Below are positions 19,806 to 28,318 of a stretch of 64,000 nucleotides of DNA, piece by piece. Origin of the DNA: an uncultured Litoreibacter sp. Its GTDB lineage: Bacteria > Pseudomonadota > Alphaproteobacteria > Rhodobacterales > Rhodobacteraceae. Under the pieces are notes generated by a model. The model was not told the origin of the DNA, did not search any database, and was given only the letters and a program-made list of their open reading frames with translations. Within the stretch, counting starts at the first letter, position 1; each line of letters begins with the position of its first letter. Made by a program: the position numbers and the translations under genes. The stretch lies in the NCBI GenBank assembly GCA_947501685.1, contig CANMWQ010000005.1, positions 124,001 through 188,000 of the forward strand, in the 5' to 3' direction.

Positions 19806-21125
19806 ATGAGATCACTACATCTGGCATCCGTCAGCGCATTAACCATGGCTGCTGCATCACTGGGTTCCGCAGCGCAGGCCGAAGACCTGACGCTGTGCTG
19901 GGCCGCTTGGGACCCGGCCAACGCGCTGGTCGAGCTGTCCAAAGAGTTCGAGGCCCAATCCGGCCACACCATGGGCTTTGAATTCATCCCGTGGCCCAAT
20001 TTCGCCGACCGGATGCTCAACGAGCTGAACTCCGGCGGCAAGCTCTGCGACCTGCTGATCGGCGACAGCCAATGGATCGGCGGGGGCGCTGAGAACGGCC
20101 ATTACGTCAAGCTGAACGATTTCTTCGACGCCGAAGGCATCAGCATGGACGACTTCGCAGAAGCCACTGTCTACGCCTATTCGACATGGCCCAAAGGCAC
20201 GCCGAACTACTATGCGCTGCCTGCGATGGGTGACGCCAACGGCTGGTTCTACCGCAAGGACTGGTTCGAGCGCGACGATATCAAAGCCGCCTTCAAAGAG
20301 GCCAAGGGCCGCGATCTGGCTGAGCCCAAGACCCAGAAAGAGCTGCTGGAAATCGCGCAGTTCTTCCAGGGCCGTGAGATTGACGGCAACACCGTCTACG
20401 GCGCGTCCATCTTCACCGAGCGTGGCTCGGAAGGTATTACAATGGGCGTGACATCGGCGCTCTATCCATGGGGTTTCAAATACGAAAACACCCCCGGTTC
20501 CTACGATATGGAAGGCGCTGTGAACTCGCCCGAAGCCGTCGAGGCGCTGGAATTCTACAAGGAGTTCTACGAGACTGCGACACCTCCGGGTTATACCAAC
20601 AGCTATATGGGCGAGAGCCTCGACGCATTTAAATCCGGTCAGGTCGCGATGGCGATGAACTGGTTTGCGTTCTTCCCGGGCCTCTTTGCTGACCCGGATG
20701 TGGGTGGCGACAAGATCGACTTCTTCGTCAACCCGCCGCAGAACCAAGAAGGCTCGACGCTGGGCGGTCAGGGTATCTCTGTGGTGGCCTATTCCGACAA
20801 GCAGGACGCGGCTCTTGAATATATCAAGTGGTTCGCCAACCCCGATGTTCAGGCGAAATGGTGGGAGCTGGGCGGTTATTCGGCGCATAACTCTGTGCTG
20901 AATGATCCGGGCTTCAAAGACAGCGCGCCATTTGCGGGTGACTTCCTTCAAGCGATGGGGTCGGTGCAGGATTTCTGGCAAGAGCCAGCCTATGCCGAGC
21001 TGCTGATCGCGATGCAGAAACGTCTGCATGACTACATCGTTGCCGATCAAGGCACCGCGAAAGAAGCGCTGGATGCGCTGGTCGAGGACTGGACCGAAGT
21101 CTTCGAGGACGAAGGCAAACTCTAG
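19806..21125 (+). CDS. sugar/polyol ABC transporter substrate-binding protein
   Basis: 439 residues. Family 1 (MalE-like) extracellular solute-binding protein. The N-terminus MRSLHLASVSALTMAAASLG with cleavage near AQA-ED is a Sec signal peptide. Body features LTLCWAAWDPANALVELSKEFE, FEFIPWPNFADRML, and a late AMAMNWFAFFPG typical of these lobes. Ribosome-binding site GGGAGGA 8 bases upstream. First gene of the cluster; followed by two hairpins (21136-21195) that may keep its mRNA more abundant than the permease message. Substrate not deducible from sequence. Confidence 0.9.
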   Translation: MRSLHLASVSALTMAAASLGSAAQAEDLTLCWAAWDPANALVELSKEFEAQSGHTMGFEFIPWPNFADRMLNELNSGGKLCDLLIGDSQWIGGGAENGHYVKLNDFFDAEGISMDDFAEATVYAYSTWPKGTPNYYALPAMGDANGWFYRKDWFERDDIKAAFKEAKGRDLAEPKTQKELLEIAQFFQGREIDGNTVYGASIFTERGSEGITMGVTSALYPWGFKYENTPGSYDMEGAVNSPEAVEALEFYKEFYETATPPGYTNSYMGESLDAFKSGQVAMAMNWFAFFPGLFADPDVGGDKIDFFVNPPQNQEGSTLGGQGISVVAYSDKQDAALEYIKWFANPDVQAKWWELGGYSAHNSVLNDPGFKDSAPFAGDFLQAMGSVQDFWQEPAYAELLIAMQKRLHDYIVADQGTAKEALDALVEDWTEVFEDEGKL

Positions 21126-21135
21126 GAAAACGTGC

Positions 21136-21154
21136 GGCGGGGGGCTCCCCCGCC
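21136..21154 (+). repeat. GC-rich hairpin after binding-protein gene
   Basis: GGCGGGGG/CCCCCGCC, 8-bp stem with a 3-base loop, 10 bases after the stop codon. No T tract, so an RNA 3'-end stabiliser or processing stop is more likely than a terminator, as in other binding-protein operons. Confidence 0.65.
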
Positions 21155-21176
21155 CTGCATCTTAAACAGCAGGTAG

Positions 21177-21195
21177 GGTGGGTTTCGAACCCACC
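21177..21195. repeat. GGTGGG-type hairpin repeat, copy 3
   Basis: GGTGGGTTTCGAACCCACC: 8-bp perfect stem with TCG loop, 24 bases before the first permease gene. Differs from copy 2 at one loop base only. Confidence 0.72.
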
Positions 21196-21218
21196 CCGCC
21201 CCGGGAAAGATATGTCCA

Positions 21219-22166
21219 ATGCCTGACACCCCCGCCACACGCGCCGCCCAAGCAACGCCACCCAGCGTCGCGCGCAAGATCAAAGGCCTGAGCGACCGCG
21301 CCATTGCGTGGATCTTCGTCGGCCCCACGATCTTTTTGCTGCTGGCGATCAATATCTTTCCGCTGATCTGGACGATCCGGCTCAGCTTTACCGATTTCAA
21401 GGCCAACCGCGCAGGGCGCGAGATCAAGAATGTCGGTTTGCGCAATTACGAGCGCATCCTGACCGATAGCGACATCTGGCTGAACATGCAGGCGACTGCG
21501 CATTTCCTGTTCTGGACCATCTTCTTTCAGGTGCTCATCGGGTTTACGCTGGCTTATCTGATTAACAAGAAATTCAAGGGCAACGATCTGTGGACCACGA
21601 TCATTGTGCTACCCATGATGCTCAGCCCGGCCGTGGTCGGCAACTTCTGGAAATTCCTCTACCAGCCGCAAATCGGGCTCTTTAACTACGTCATCGCCTT
21701 TTTCACCGGCAAAGACCCCTCCAGCTTTGAGATGCTTGGCTCTGTGCAATTGGCGCCGTGGTCCATCGTCATCGTGGACACGTGGATGTGGACGCCCTTT
21801 GTCATGCTGATCTGCCTCGCGGGGCTCAGGTCCATTCCCGATTACATATATGAGGCGGCCGAGGTCGACCGCGCCTCCAAGCTGCGGCAGTTCTTCACGA
21901 TCACCATTCCGATGGTGCTGCCCTTCCTGATGCTGGCCGTGCTCTTCCGGGGCATCGAGAATTTCAAGATGTTCGATCTGGTCGTGCAGCTTACCGGCGG
22001 CGGGCCGGGGTCCACGACAGAGCTGACGTCTATCAACCTCAAGCGCGAGGCCTTCGAGAAATGGCGCACGGGCTACGCGTCGGCCTACGCCATCATCCTC
22101 TTTGTCACCGTGTTCGGGCTCGCCTCGATCTACGTCAAAGCTTTGAACAAGGTAAAAGAACGATGA
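21219..22166 (+). CDS. sugar ABC transporter permease, MalF-like
   Basis: 315 residues, with a cytoplasmic N-terminus of about 30 residues and six predicted membrane helices (the first around AWIFVGPTIFLLLAINIFPL). The EAA loop that docks on the ATPase is EAAEVDRASKLRQFFTITIP in the second half. Forms the channel with the 22375-23313 permease; one permease contacts each of the two ATPases. Start at 21219 (MPDTPATR). A 208-bp gap holding an inverted-repeat element follows before the second permease. Confidence 0.9.
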   Translation: MPDTPATRAAQATPPSVARKIKGLSDRAIAWIFVGPTIFLLLAINIFPLIWTIRLSFTDFKANRAGREIKNVGLRNYERILTDSDIWLNMQATAHFLFWTIFFQVLIGFTLAYLINKKFKGNDLWTTIIVLPMMLSPAVVGNFWKFLYQPQIGLFNYVIAFFTGKDPSSFEMLGSVQLAPWSIVIVDTWMWTPFVMLICLAGLRSIPDYIYEAAEVDRASKLRQFFTITIPMVLPFLMLAVLFRGIENFKMFDLVVQLTGGGPGSTTELTSINLKREAFEKWRTGYASAYAIILFVTVFGLASIYVKALNKVKER

Positions 22167-22208
22167 AGATGGGTCTAGATCGAACGCTGCAACTCGCTCG
22201 GAACTGGC

Positions 22209-22350
22209 CCGCATGGGCCAAGCCCGACCTCCCCCCCGGGAGGGCTTACGGCGATGTCGCGCATATCATGCCCCACATTGATGCTTTGAAGCGCGTCGCA
22301 CCAATCACAGGTCCCGCACGCCCCCCCGAGGTCGGGCTTGGCCCATGCGG
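22209..22350. repeat. 142-bp element bounded by 23-bp perfect inverted repeats
   Basis: Arms 22209-22231 and 22328-22350 are exact reverse complements (core GGCCAAGCCCGACCTC). The 96 bases between have no good coding signal and contain C7 runs beside each arm. It occupies most of the gap between two cotranscribed permease genes. It looks like a MITE- or REP-class insertion, or a very stable RNA hairpin in the polycistronic mRNA. No clear target-site duplication seen. Confidence 0.75.
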
Positions 22351-22374
22351 CCCTTCACAGGCGGAGACAATCCA

Positions 22375-23313
22375 ATGAGCAGTTTCTCCGTCACCGAGCC
22401 GTCGAAACGCTCCAAATGGTTCGCGGGAACGATGGTCGTCATCTACGCGCTGGTCACGATGGTGCCCTTGGCGTGGATCATGCTCACCGGGTTCAAGTCG
22501 CCCGCCGACGCGATCAGCTACCCGCCCAAAGTGGTGTTCGAGCCGACGCTTGAAGGCTACGTCAACCTGTTCACCACGCGCACGCGTCAAACGCCCGAAT
22601 TTCTCGAGGCCAACCCGCCCCAGACCTGGTACGAAGAGATCGTGCGCGAATATGACATGGTCATCGCGGGCCCGTCGAAATTTGGTGAGCGGTTCCTGAA
22701 CTCCGTCATCATCGGGTTCGGCTCGACCTTCCTCAGTATCTTCTTGGGCACGCTGGCGGCCTATGCGTTTTCGAGGTTCAAGATACCCTTTGCCGACGAC
22801 CTGCTGTTCTTCATTCTCAGTACGAGGATGATGCCCCCCATCGCCGTCGCGATCCCGATCTTTCTGATGTACCGCCAGCTGGGCCTGTCTGACACGCATC
22901 TGGGGATGATCCTGCTCTATACCGGGGTGAATATCTCCCTCGCCGTTTGGCTCCTCAAAGGGTTTATCGACGAGATTCCGCTGGAATATGAGGAGGCCGC
23001 GCTGATCGACGGCTACACGCGCTTTCAGGCCTTCTACAAAGTGGTGCTGCCGCAAGCCGCCACCGGCATCGCCTCCACCGCGATCTTCTGCCTGATCTTT
23101 GCGTGGAACGAATACGCCTTCGCGGTGCTGCTGACCTCCGGCACGGCGCAAACCGCACCGCCTTTCATCCCGACCATCATCGGTGTCGGCGGTCTTGATT
23201 GGCCAGCGGTTGCGGCAGGGGCCACCATCTTCCTGCTGCCGGTCATGATCTTCACCATTTTGCTGCGCAAACACCTGCTACGCGGCATCACATTCGGGGC
23301 GGTGCGCAAATGA
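22375..23313 (+). CDS. sugar ABC transporter permease, MalG-like
   Basis: 312 residues with six predicted membrane helices, the first around MVVIYALVTMVPLAWIMLTG. The EAA loop is YEEAALIDGYTRFQAFYKVV. Long periplasmic loop between helices 1 and 2 (about residues 45-110), as in MalG/UgpE relatives. The start at 22375 has GGAGA 8 bases upstream; an upstream in-frame ATG at 22345 lies inside the inverted-repeat arm and is unlikely. The stop overlaps the next micro-gene (ATGA). Confidence 0.9.
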   Translation: MSSFSVTEPSKRSKWFAGTMVVIYALVTMVPLAWIMLTGFKSPADAISYPPKVVFEPTLEGYVNLFTTRTRQTPEFLEANPPQTWYEEIVREYDMVIAGPSKFGERFLNSVIIGFGSTFLSIFLGTLAAYAFSRFKIPFADDLLFFILSTRMMPPIAVAIPIFLMYRQLGLSDTHLGMILLYTGVNISLAVWLLKGFIDEIPLEYEEAALIDGYTRFQAFYKVVLPQAATGIASTAIFCLIFAWNEYAFAVLLTSGTAQTAPPFIPTIIGVGGLDWPAVAAGATIFLLPVMIFTILLRKHLLRGITFGAVRK

Positions 23314-23498
23314 GCAACTTCTTCAACGGCATCCTCCGCCTCAAGCGCGGCCCGTGGGAAATGCTGGCGACCATCCTCATCGGGCTTGGGGTCTTCATGC
23401 TGATGCAGCCCTTCGCGCTGTGGCTCTACACCTATTCCTTCATCGTCACATTGGTCGGCACGGTGATGTTCATCATCGTCTCGCATTTCAAGGACTAG
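23310..23498 (+). CDS. 62-residue membrane micro-protein of the ABC operon
   Basis: Starts MSNFFNGILRLKRGPWEML, then two hydrophobic stretches (about residues 19-36 and 39-57) forming a likely helical hairpin in the inner membrane. ATG overlaps the permease stop by four bases, and the ATPase GTG begins 4 bases after its own stop, so it is translated as part of the transporter message. Position recalls the small membrane proteins found in some two-ATPase importers such as the rhizobial glycerol system; the sequence is not one I recognise. Confidence 0.72.
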   Translation: MSNFFNGILRLKRGPWEMLATILIGLGVFMLMQPFALWLYTYSFIVTLVGTVMFIIVSHFKD

Positions 23499-23502
23499 CG
23501 CC

Positions 23503-24600
23503 GTGGCCCAGATACAGATCAAAAACATCCGCAAGGATTTCGGCGACTTCAACGCCGTGAAGGAAAGCTCTTTCACCATCGAAGACGGCGAGTTCTTCAT
23601 GCTGCTTGGCCCGTCAGGCTGCGGCAAGACCACGACGCTGCGGATGATCGCGGGGCTGGAGCTGCCCACCTCAGGCGAGATTTACCTCGACGGCGAAGAG
23701 ATCAGCCAGCTGCCGCCCTCCCAACGCGACATTGCGTTCGTGTTCCAAATGTTCGCGCTCTACCCGCATATGAATGTCGGCAAGAACCTGTCCTACCCGT
23801 TGATCAGCCAGGGCATGCCGCGGGCGCAGGTCAAGGCGAAGGTGGATGAGGTCGCCACGATCCTTGGCATCCAAGACATTCTCAAACGCCCCGTAGGCGG
23901 GCTTTCTGGCGGGGACCGTCAACGGGTCGCGCTTGGCCGCGCCATTGTGCGGGATCCCAAGGCCTTCATGATGGACGAGCCGCTCGGTGCACTTGACGCC
24001 GAGTTCCGCGAGCACATGTCCGAGGAGCTCCGCGCCCTGCATGACCGGATGAACGCCACCACGGTCTATGTGACCCATGACCAGCTTGAGGCCATGCAGA
24101 TGGGCGACAAGATCGTCGTCATGAACAATGCGGTGGTCGAGCAGTTCGGCACACCCAAGCAAATCTACGATACGCCCGCCACGATGTTTGTGGCGGATTT
24201 CATCGGATCGCCCTCCATGAATTTCCTCCCATTCGATGGGTCGGTCGGCGAGGGGGCCAGCGAGGTGCAACTCGCTGGTCACAATCACGGCGTTCCGCGC
24301 CAGATCGAAGGCGCGTCGGGGGCGCTGGTCTTCGGGGTCCGGCCTGAGCATGTCACGCTGTCCGACAGCGGCGCCTATCGCGGCGAGGTGCTGGCCTCGG
24401 AATATCTCGGCACCACCCAGATCATCACGCTGGACACGCCCAATGGCGAGCTGAAGGCCCGCATCGGCAGCGAGCAGGTGGCCAAGGTTGGTGAAAAGGT
24501 CGGCTTGGGGTTCAACCCCGGCACCGTCACGCTGTTTGACTCGGGCACCGGCCGGGCGCTGCGCTCTGATCTGAACAATGAGGTGCTCACCCATGGCTGA
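23503..24600 (+). CDS. sugar ABC transporter ATP-binding protein 1
   Basis: 365 residues. Complete ATPase domain: Walker A GPSGCGKTTTL, Q-loop FVFQMFALYPH, a signature variant GLSGGDRQRVALGRA, Walker B AFMMDEPLGALD, H-loop YVTHDQLEAM. C-terminal TOBE-like domain from about residue 240, as in MalK/UgpC. Start is GTG. Its end overlaps the second ATPase gene by 8 bases. Two non-identical ATPases in one operon suggest a heterodimeric motor. Confidence 0.92.
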   Translation: MAQIQIKNIRKDFGDFNAVKESSFTIEDGEFFMLLGPSGCGKTTTLRMIAGLELPTSGEIYLDGEEISQLPPSQRDIAFVFQMFALYPHMNVGKNLSYPLISQGMPRAQVKAKVDEVATILGIQDILKRPVGGLSGGDRQRVALGRAIVRDPKAFMMDEPLGALDAEFREHMSEELRALHDRMNATTVYVTHDQLEAMQMGDKIVVMNNAVVEQFGTPKQIYDTPATMFVADFIGSPSMNFLPFDGSVGEGASEVQLAGHNHGVPRQIEGASGALVFGVRPEHVTLSDSGAYRGEVLASEYLGTTQIITLDTPNGELKARIGSEQVAKVGEKVGLGFNPGTVTLFDSGTGRALRSDLNNEVLTHG

Positions 24601-25588
24601 GGTCATCCTGAAAAACCTGTCGAAGAGTTTCGGCAAGGATGTGGGCATCGAAGATGTCACCATGACCATTCCCGACGGCGCGTTTGTGGTGCTGCTGGGC
24701 CCCACCGGGGCGGGCAAGACGACCACGCTGCGCCTGATCTCAGGGTTGGAGAAGCCCGATCAGGGCGAGATCTGGATCGGCGGTCGCAATGTCGGCACCG
24801 AGACGCCTGCCCAGCGCGACGTGGCGATGGTGTTCCAGCAATATTCGCTCTACCCGCATCTCACCGTGCGCGACAATCTGGCCTTCCCGCTGAAATCGCC
24901 CATCCTGAACACGCCCCCCGACGAGATCACCCGCAAGGTGAACGAGGTCGCCGAGGTGCTGCAGATCAGCCACAAGCTCGACAACAAGGCCACGGCGCTG
25001 TCAGGTGGTGAGATGCAGCGCGTCTCCATCGGGCGCGCCCTGGTCCGTGAGCCGTCGATCTACCTGATGGACGAGCCGCTCAGCTCTCTTGATGCCAAGC
25101 TGCGCACCGATCTCCGGGTGGAGCTGAAACGCATCCAGGCCAACCTCGGTGCGACACTGCTTTATGTGACCCATGACCAGATCGAGGCGATGACGATGGC
25201 CACGCATGTGGGCGTGTTGGATCACGGAAAGCTGGTGCAATTCGGCACCCCGCGCGAAATCTACGAGAACCCGAACTCGCTTTATGTGGCCAGCCGTCTG
25301 GGCTTGCCGCGCATCAATATCGTGCCGGCGGACCTGTTTGGCGGGGCGCCTGCGGGGGCCAGGCAAATCGGCATGCGGCCCGAACATATCACCCAAGGGG
25401 AGGGGCTGGAGGCAGAGGTTCAGCGCGTCGAACATCTGGGCGACCAGAACCGTTTGCACCTGAATTTGCAGGGCCATGCCATTACGACGATTGCCGATCC
25501 CGCCACCGACTACCAACCCGGTGCCGCGCTCAAAATCAAGCCAAAGGACCCGCTTTGCTTTGACGCCCAGGGCCAGCGGATTCGTTAA
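24593..25588 (+). CDS. sugar ABC transporter ATP-binding protein 2
   Basis: 331 residues. Walker A GPTGAGKTTTLRLI, Q-loop MVFQQYSLYPHL, signature ALSGGEMQRVSIGRA, Walker B YLMDEPLSSLD, H-loop YVTHDQIEAM, then a shortened TOBE region. The start at 24593 (MAEVILKNL) lies inside the last codons of the first ATPase gene. Only moderately similar to the partner, so an old duplication or separately recruited subunit rather than a recent tandem copy. Confidence 0.92.
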   Translation: MAEVILKNLSKSFGKDVGIEDVTMTIPDGAFVVLLGPTGAGKTTTLRLISGLEKPDQGEIWIGGRNVGTETPAQRDVAMVFQQYSLYPHLTVRDNLAFPLKSPILNTPPDEITRKVNEVAEVLQISHKLDNKATALSGGEMQRVSIGRALVREPSIYLMDEPLSSLDAKLRTDLRVELKRIQANLGATLLYVTHDQIEAMTMATHVGVLDHGKLVQFGTPREIYENPNSLYVASRLGLPRINIVPADLFGGAPAGARQIGMRPEHITQGEGLEAEVQRVEHLGDQNRLHLNLQGHAITTIADPATDYQPGAALKIKPKDPLCFDAQGQRIR

Positions 25589-25600
25589 GGAGATCTCGAG

Positions 25601-27220
25601 ATGAGCCAGTTTATCAATGCCAAGGAGACCCTCGTCACAGACGCCATTGATGGGCTGTTGGAAACCAGCGGCGGGGCGCTGACCCGGCTCGATGGCTATC
25701 CGCATATAAAGGTCGTCTGCCGCGCTGATTGGGACAAATCGCGGGTCGCGCTGATCTCGGGTGGCGGGTCCGGCCACGAGCCCGCACATGCCGGTTTCGT
25801 CGGCGCAGGTCTGTTGACGGCGGCGGTTTGCGGCGAGGTCTTTGCCTCTCCCTCTGTTGATGCGGTGCTGGCGGGCATTCTGGCGGTGACAGGCAAAGCA
25901 GGCTGCTTGCTGATCGTGAAAAACTACACCGGGGACCGTCTGAATTTCGGCCTCGCCGCCGAACGGGCCCGCGCCTTTGGGCTGAAAGTGTCGATGGTGG
26001 TGGTCGATGACGATATTGCGCTGCCCGACCTGCCGCAAGCGCGCGGCGTCGCGGGAACGCTCTTCGTTCACAAGATCGCAGGCGCATTGGCAGAGCAGGG
26101 CGCAGATCTCGACCGGGTCACGGAAGCGGCGCAAAGCGCCATCGCCAACATGGCCTCCATCGGCACCTCGCTCGACACATGCACCGTGCCGGGCTCTGCC
26201 AAAGAGGACCGCATCCCCGCAGGCAAGGCCGAGCTGGGGCTGGGGATCCACGGCGAAGCCGGGGTCGAGCAGATCACCTTCGAGAACGCGGCGGCCGCGA
26301 TGGATCAGGTGCTGGAGAAGCTGGGAAAGCATCTCGAAACCGGTTCGCATGTGGCGATCCTGAACAATCTCGGCGGCACCACGCCCCTCGAGATGAGCAT
26401 CCTCGCTCACGCTCTGGCCACCTCGTCCCGCGCCAAGAACATTCACCACATCATCGGCCCCGCGCCACTGATGACCTCGCTTGATATGCACGGGTTCTCG
26501 ATCTCGGTCCTGCCTGTCACGGATGACAACAAAGCCTTGCTCACAGCCGAGGTCGGTCCCGCCGCGTGGCCCGCGATGCAGGCCATTGGCGGCTCGACCA
26601 AACGCCCGCTGCCCGATGGTTTGACCCCGATCAAACCCAACCCGTCGGCGAACGCCAAAACCCGTGCGGTGCTGTCAGATTGCTGCGATTTGCTGATCGC
26701 CGCCGAGACCGATCTGAACACGCTCGACGCCAAATCCGGCGACGGCGACACCGGCTCCACCCTGGCCACCGCCTCGCGTGCGCTCAAGGCCCGGCTTGAC
26801 GATCTGCCGCTGGCCGACGCCACGCAGCTGTTCCGGGCCATCGGCATTGAACTGAGCCAAACCATGGGCGGTTCGTCGGGCGTGATCCTCGCCATTTTCT
26901 TTGAAGCCTCCGGCGATGCCTGTGCGGGCGGCTTGCCGGTGCATAAGGCGCTGCTGGCCGGGCTGAACCGCATCAGTCAGGTGGGGGGCGCTCAAACAGG
27001 TGACCGTACCATGATCGACGCGCTGGAACCCGCGCTTAAGGCATTGCCGGGCGGTCTGGACAAAGCCGCCGCCGCTGCGCGGGCCGGGGCCGATGCCACC
27101 GCCGGCATGACCCGCGCCAATGCGGGCCGCGCCGCTTACGTCCCAGAGGAAAATCTTGTAGGTCACAACGACCCCGGCGCCGAGGCTGTCGCCCGATTAT
27201 TTGAGCAACTGTCGGGGTGA
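25601..27220 (+). CDS. fused dihydroxyacetone kinase (DhaK-DhaL)
   Basis: 539 residues. DhaK part (1 to about 325): substrate loop GGGSGHEPAHAGFVG, NYTGDRLNFG, and the GLGIHGEAG motif whose His binds the ketose carbonyl covalently. DhaL part (about 350-539): nucleotide/Mg loop SGDGDTGSTLATA, GGSSGVI, and GDRTMIDAL. The fusion makes it an ATP-dependent enzyme rather than a PTS type. Family members phosphorylate dihydroxyacetone or tetruloses such as erythrulose. Linked to the importer by a 12-base gap, so it probably acts on a breakdown product of the imported compound. Confidence 0.9.
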   Translation: MSQFINAKETLVTDAIDGLLETSGGALTRLDGYPHIKVVCRADWDKSRVALISGGGSGHEPAHAGFVGAGLLTAAVCGEVFASPSVDAVLAGILAVTGKAGCLLIVKNYTGDRLNFGLAAERARAFGLKVSMVVVDDDIALPDLPQARGVAGTLFVHKIAGALAEQGADLDRVTEAAQSAIANMASIGTSLDTCTVPGSAKEDRIPAGKAELGLGIHGEAGVEQITFENAAAAMDQVLEKLGKHLETGSHVAILNNLGGTTPLEMSILAHALATSSRAKNIHHIIGPAPLMTSLDMHGFSISVLPVTDDNKALLTAEVGPAAWPAMQAIGGSTKRPLPDGLTPIKPNPSANAKTRAVLSDCCDLLIAAETDLNTLDAKSGDGDTGSTLATASRALKARLDDLPLADATQLFRAIGIELSQTMGGSSGVILAIFFEASGDACAGGLPVHKALLAGLNRISQVGGAQTGDRTMIDALEPALKALPGGLDKAAAAARAGADATAGMTRANAGRAAYVPEENLVGHNDPGAEAVARLFEQLSG

Positions 27221-27233
27221 AAGAAGGATCATC

Positions 27234-28295
27234 ATGAACGCCAATCACTCCTCCAAGCCGAAGCCCACGGCTCATGACGTTGCCCGCGAGGCCCGCGTCA
27301 GCTTGGCAACGGTGGACAGGGTGCTCAACAAACGCGACGGGGTGCGCGAGGCCACGGTCAAACGCGTCAACGGCGCGATCGAGAAGCTGGGATATGTGCG
27401 CGACCTGTCAGCCGCCAATCTGGCCCGCCAACGCACTTACCGCTTCGTCTTCGTGCTGCCCGACGGCAAAGGGCAGTTCCTCACCGGGCTGCGCCGCTCC
27501 ATTGCCGAGGCGGTAGAGAACGCGCTCTATGATCGCATATCCGCGCGCACCATTCTGACCTCCAGCCGCAACCAGACCGAGCTGGCTCAGGAGTTGATCG
27601 CGCTCGACCCCGATCAAATCGACGGGCTCGCCATCATGGCGCATGAAACCCCCATCGTGCGCGACACCATCGCCCGGCTGAAGAAACGCGGCGTCGCCGT
27701 GGTCTCATTGGTTGCCGACCAGCCCAATTCCGAACGGGATCACTTCGTGGGCTTTGACAATGTCTCCGCCGGGCGCACCGCAGCCACGCTTCTGGGCCGC
27801 TTCGTCGGCGGGCGGCGCGGCAAGGTGGCGGTGGTCGTGACCTCCATGCATGCCCGCGACATGATCGAGCGCCGCAACGGGTTCGACGCCGTGATGACGG
27901 AGCATTTCCCCAACCTTACGCCGCTGCCCAGCATCGAGGCATATGATGACCCCGAAACCGCCCGCACCCTGACCCATCGCTGCCTGTTGGAAAACGCTGA
28001 CGTGGTGGCTGTCTATTCCGTCGGCGCGTCAGTGCGCGGCATCGCTGACGCGCTGATCTCCCATGACGCGCAGGAGCGGCTGGTCTGTATCGACCACGAG
28101 CTGACCGACAATTCCCGCGAGCTGCTTGAGGCGGGTGTCCTCGACGCGGTGATCAACCAGAACACCGGCCATCTGGCCCGCAGCGCCTTGCGGGTGATGC
28201 GCGCCAAATGCGACGCGGCCCCCGTGCTGGCGTCCCAGGAACATATTCGCATCGAGGTGCTGATCCGCGAGAACCTGCCCCTCAAACCCACTTGA
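27234..28295 (+). CDS. LacI-family transcriptional regulator
   Basis: 353 residues. N-terminal LacI HTH: TAHDVAREARVSLATVDRVLN with hinge helix after KLGYVRDLSA, then a periplasmic-binding-like ligand domain (about 70-340). Start at 27234 has AAGGA 7 bases upstream. The DNA-reading helix SLATVDRVLN resembles the subgroup (TVDRV rather than TVSRV) often found with inositol/pentose-type loci. Likely binds the two operators at 19693-19738 that precede the cluster; that link is inference. Confidence 0.9.
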   Translation: MNANHSSKPKPTAHDVAREARVSLATVDRVLNKRDGVREATVKRVNGAIEKLGYVRDLSAANLARQRTYRFVFVLPDGKGQFLTGLRRSIAEAVENALYDRISARTILTSSRNQTELAQELIALDPDQIDGLAIMAHETPIVRDTIARLKKRGVAVVSLVADQPNSERDHFVGFDNVSAGRTAATLLGRFVGGRRGKVAVVVTSMHARDMIERRNGFDAVMTEHFPNLTPLPSIEAYDDPETARTLTHRCLLENADVVAVYSVGASVRGIADALISHDAQERLVCIDHELTDNSRELLEAGVLDAVINQNTGHLARSALRVMRAKCDAAPVLASQEHIRIEVLIRENLPLKPT

Positions 28296-28318
28296 CCCAT
28301 AATTTGGAGGATTCACCC

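Noticed and set aside
22061-22378. small plus-strand ORF spanning the permease gap
   Set aside because: It runs through the tail of the permease gene and both inverted-repeat arms; Pro/Gly-rich translation, no ribosome-binding site.
25001-26491. 496-codon minus-strand open frame
   Set aside because: Antisense to the second ATPase and DhaKL genes, whose motifs are unambiguous.
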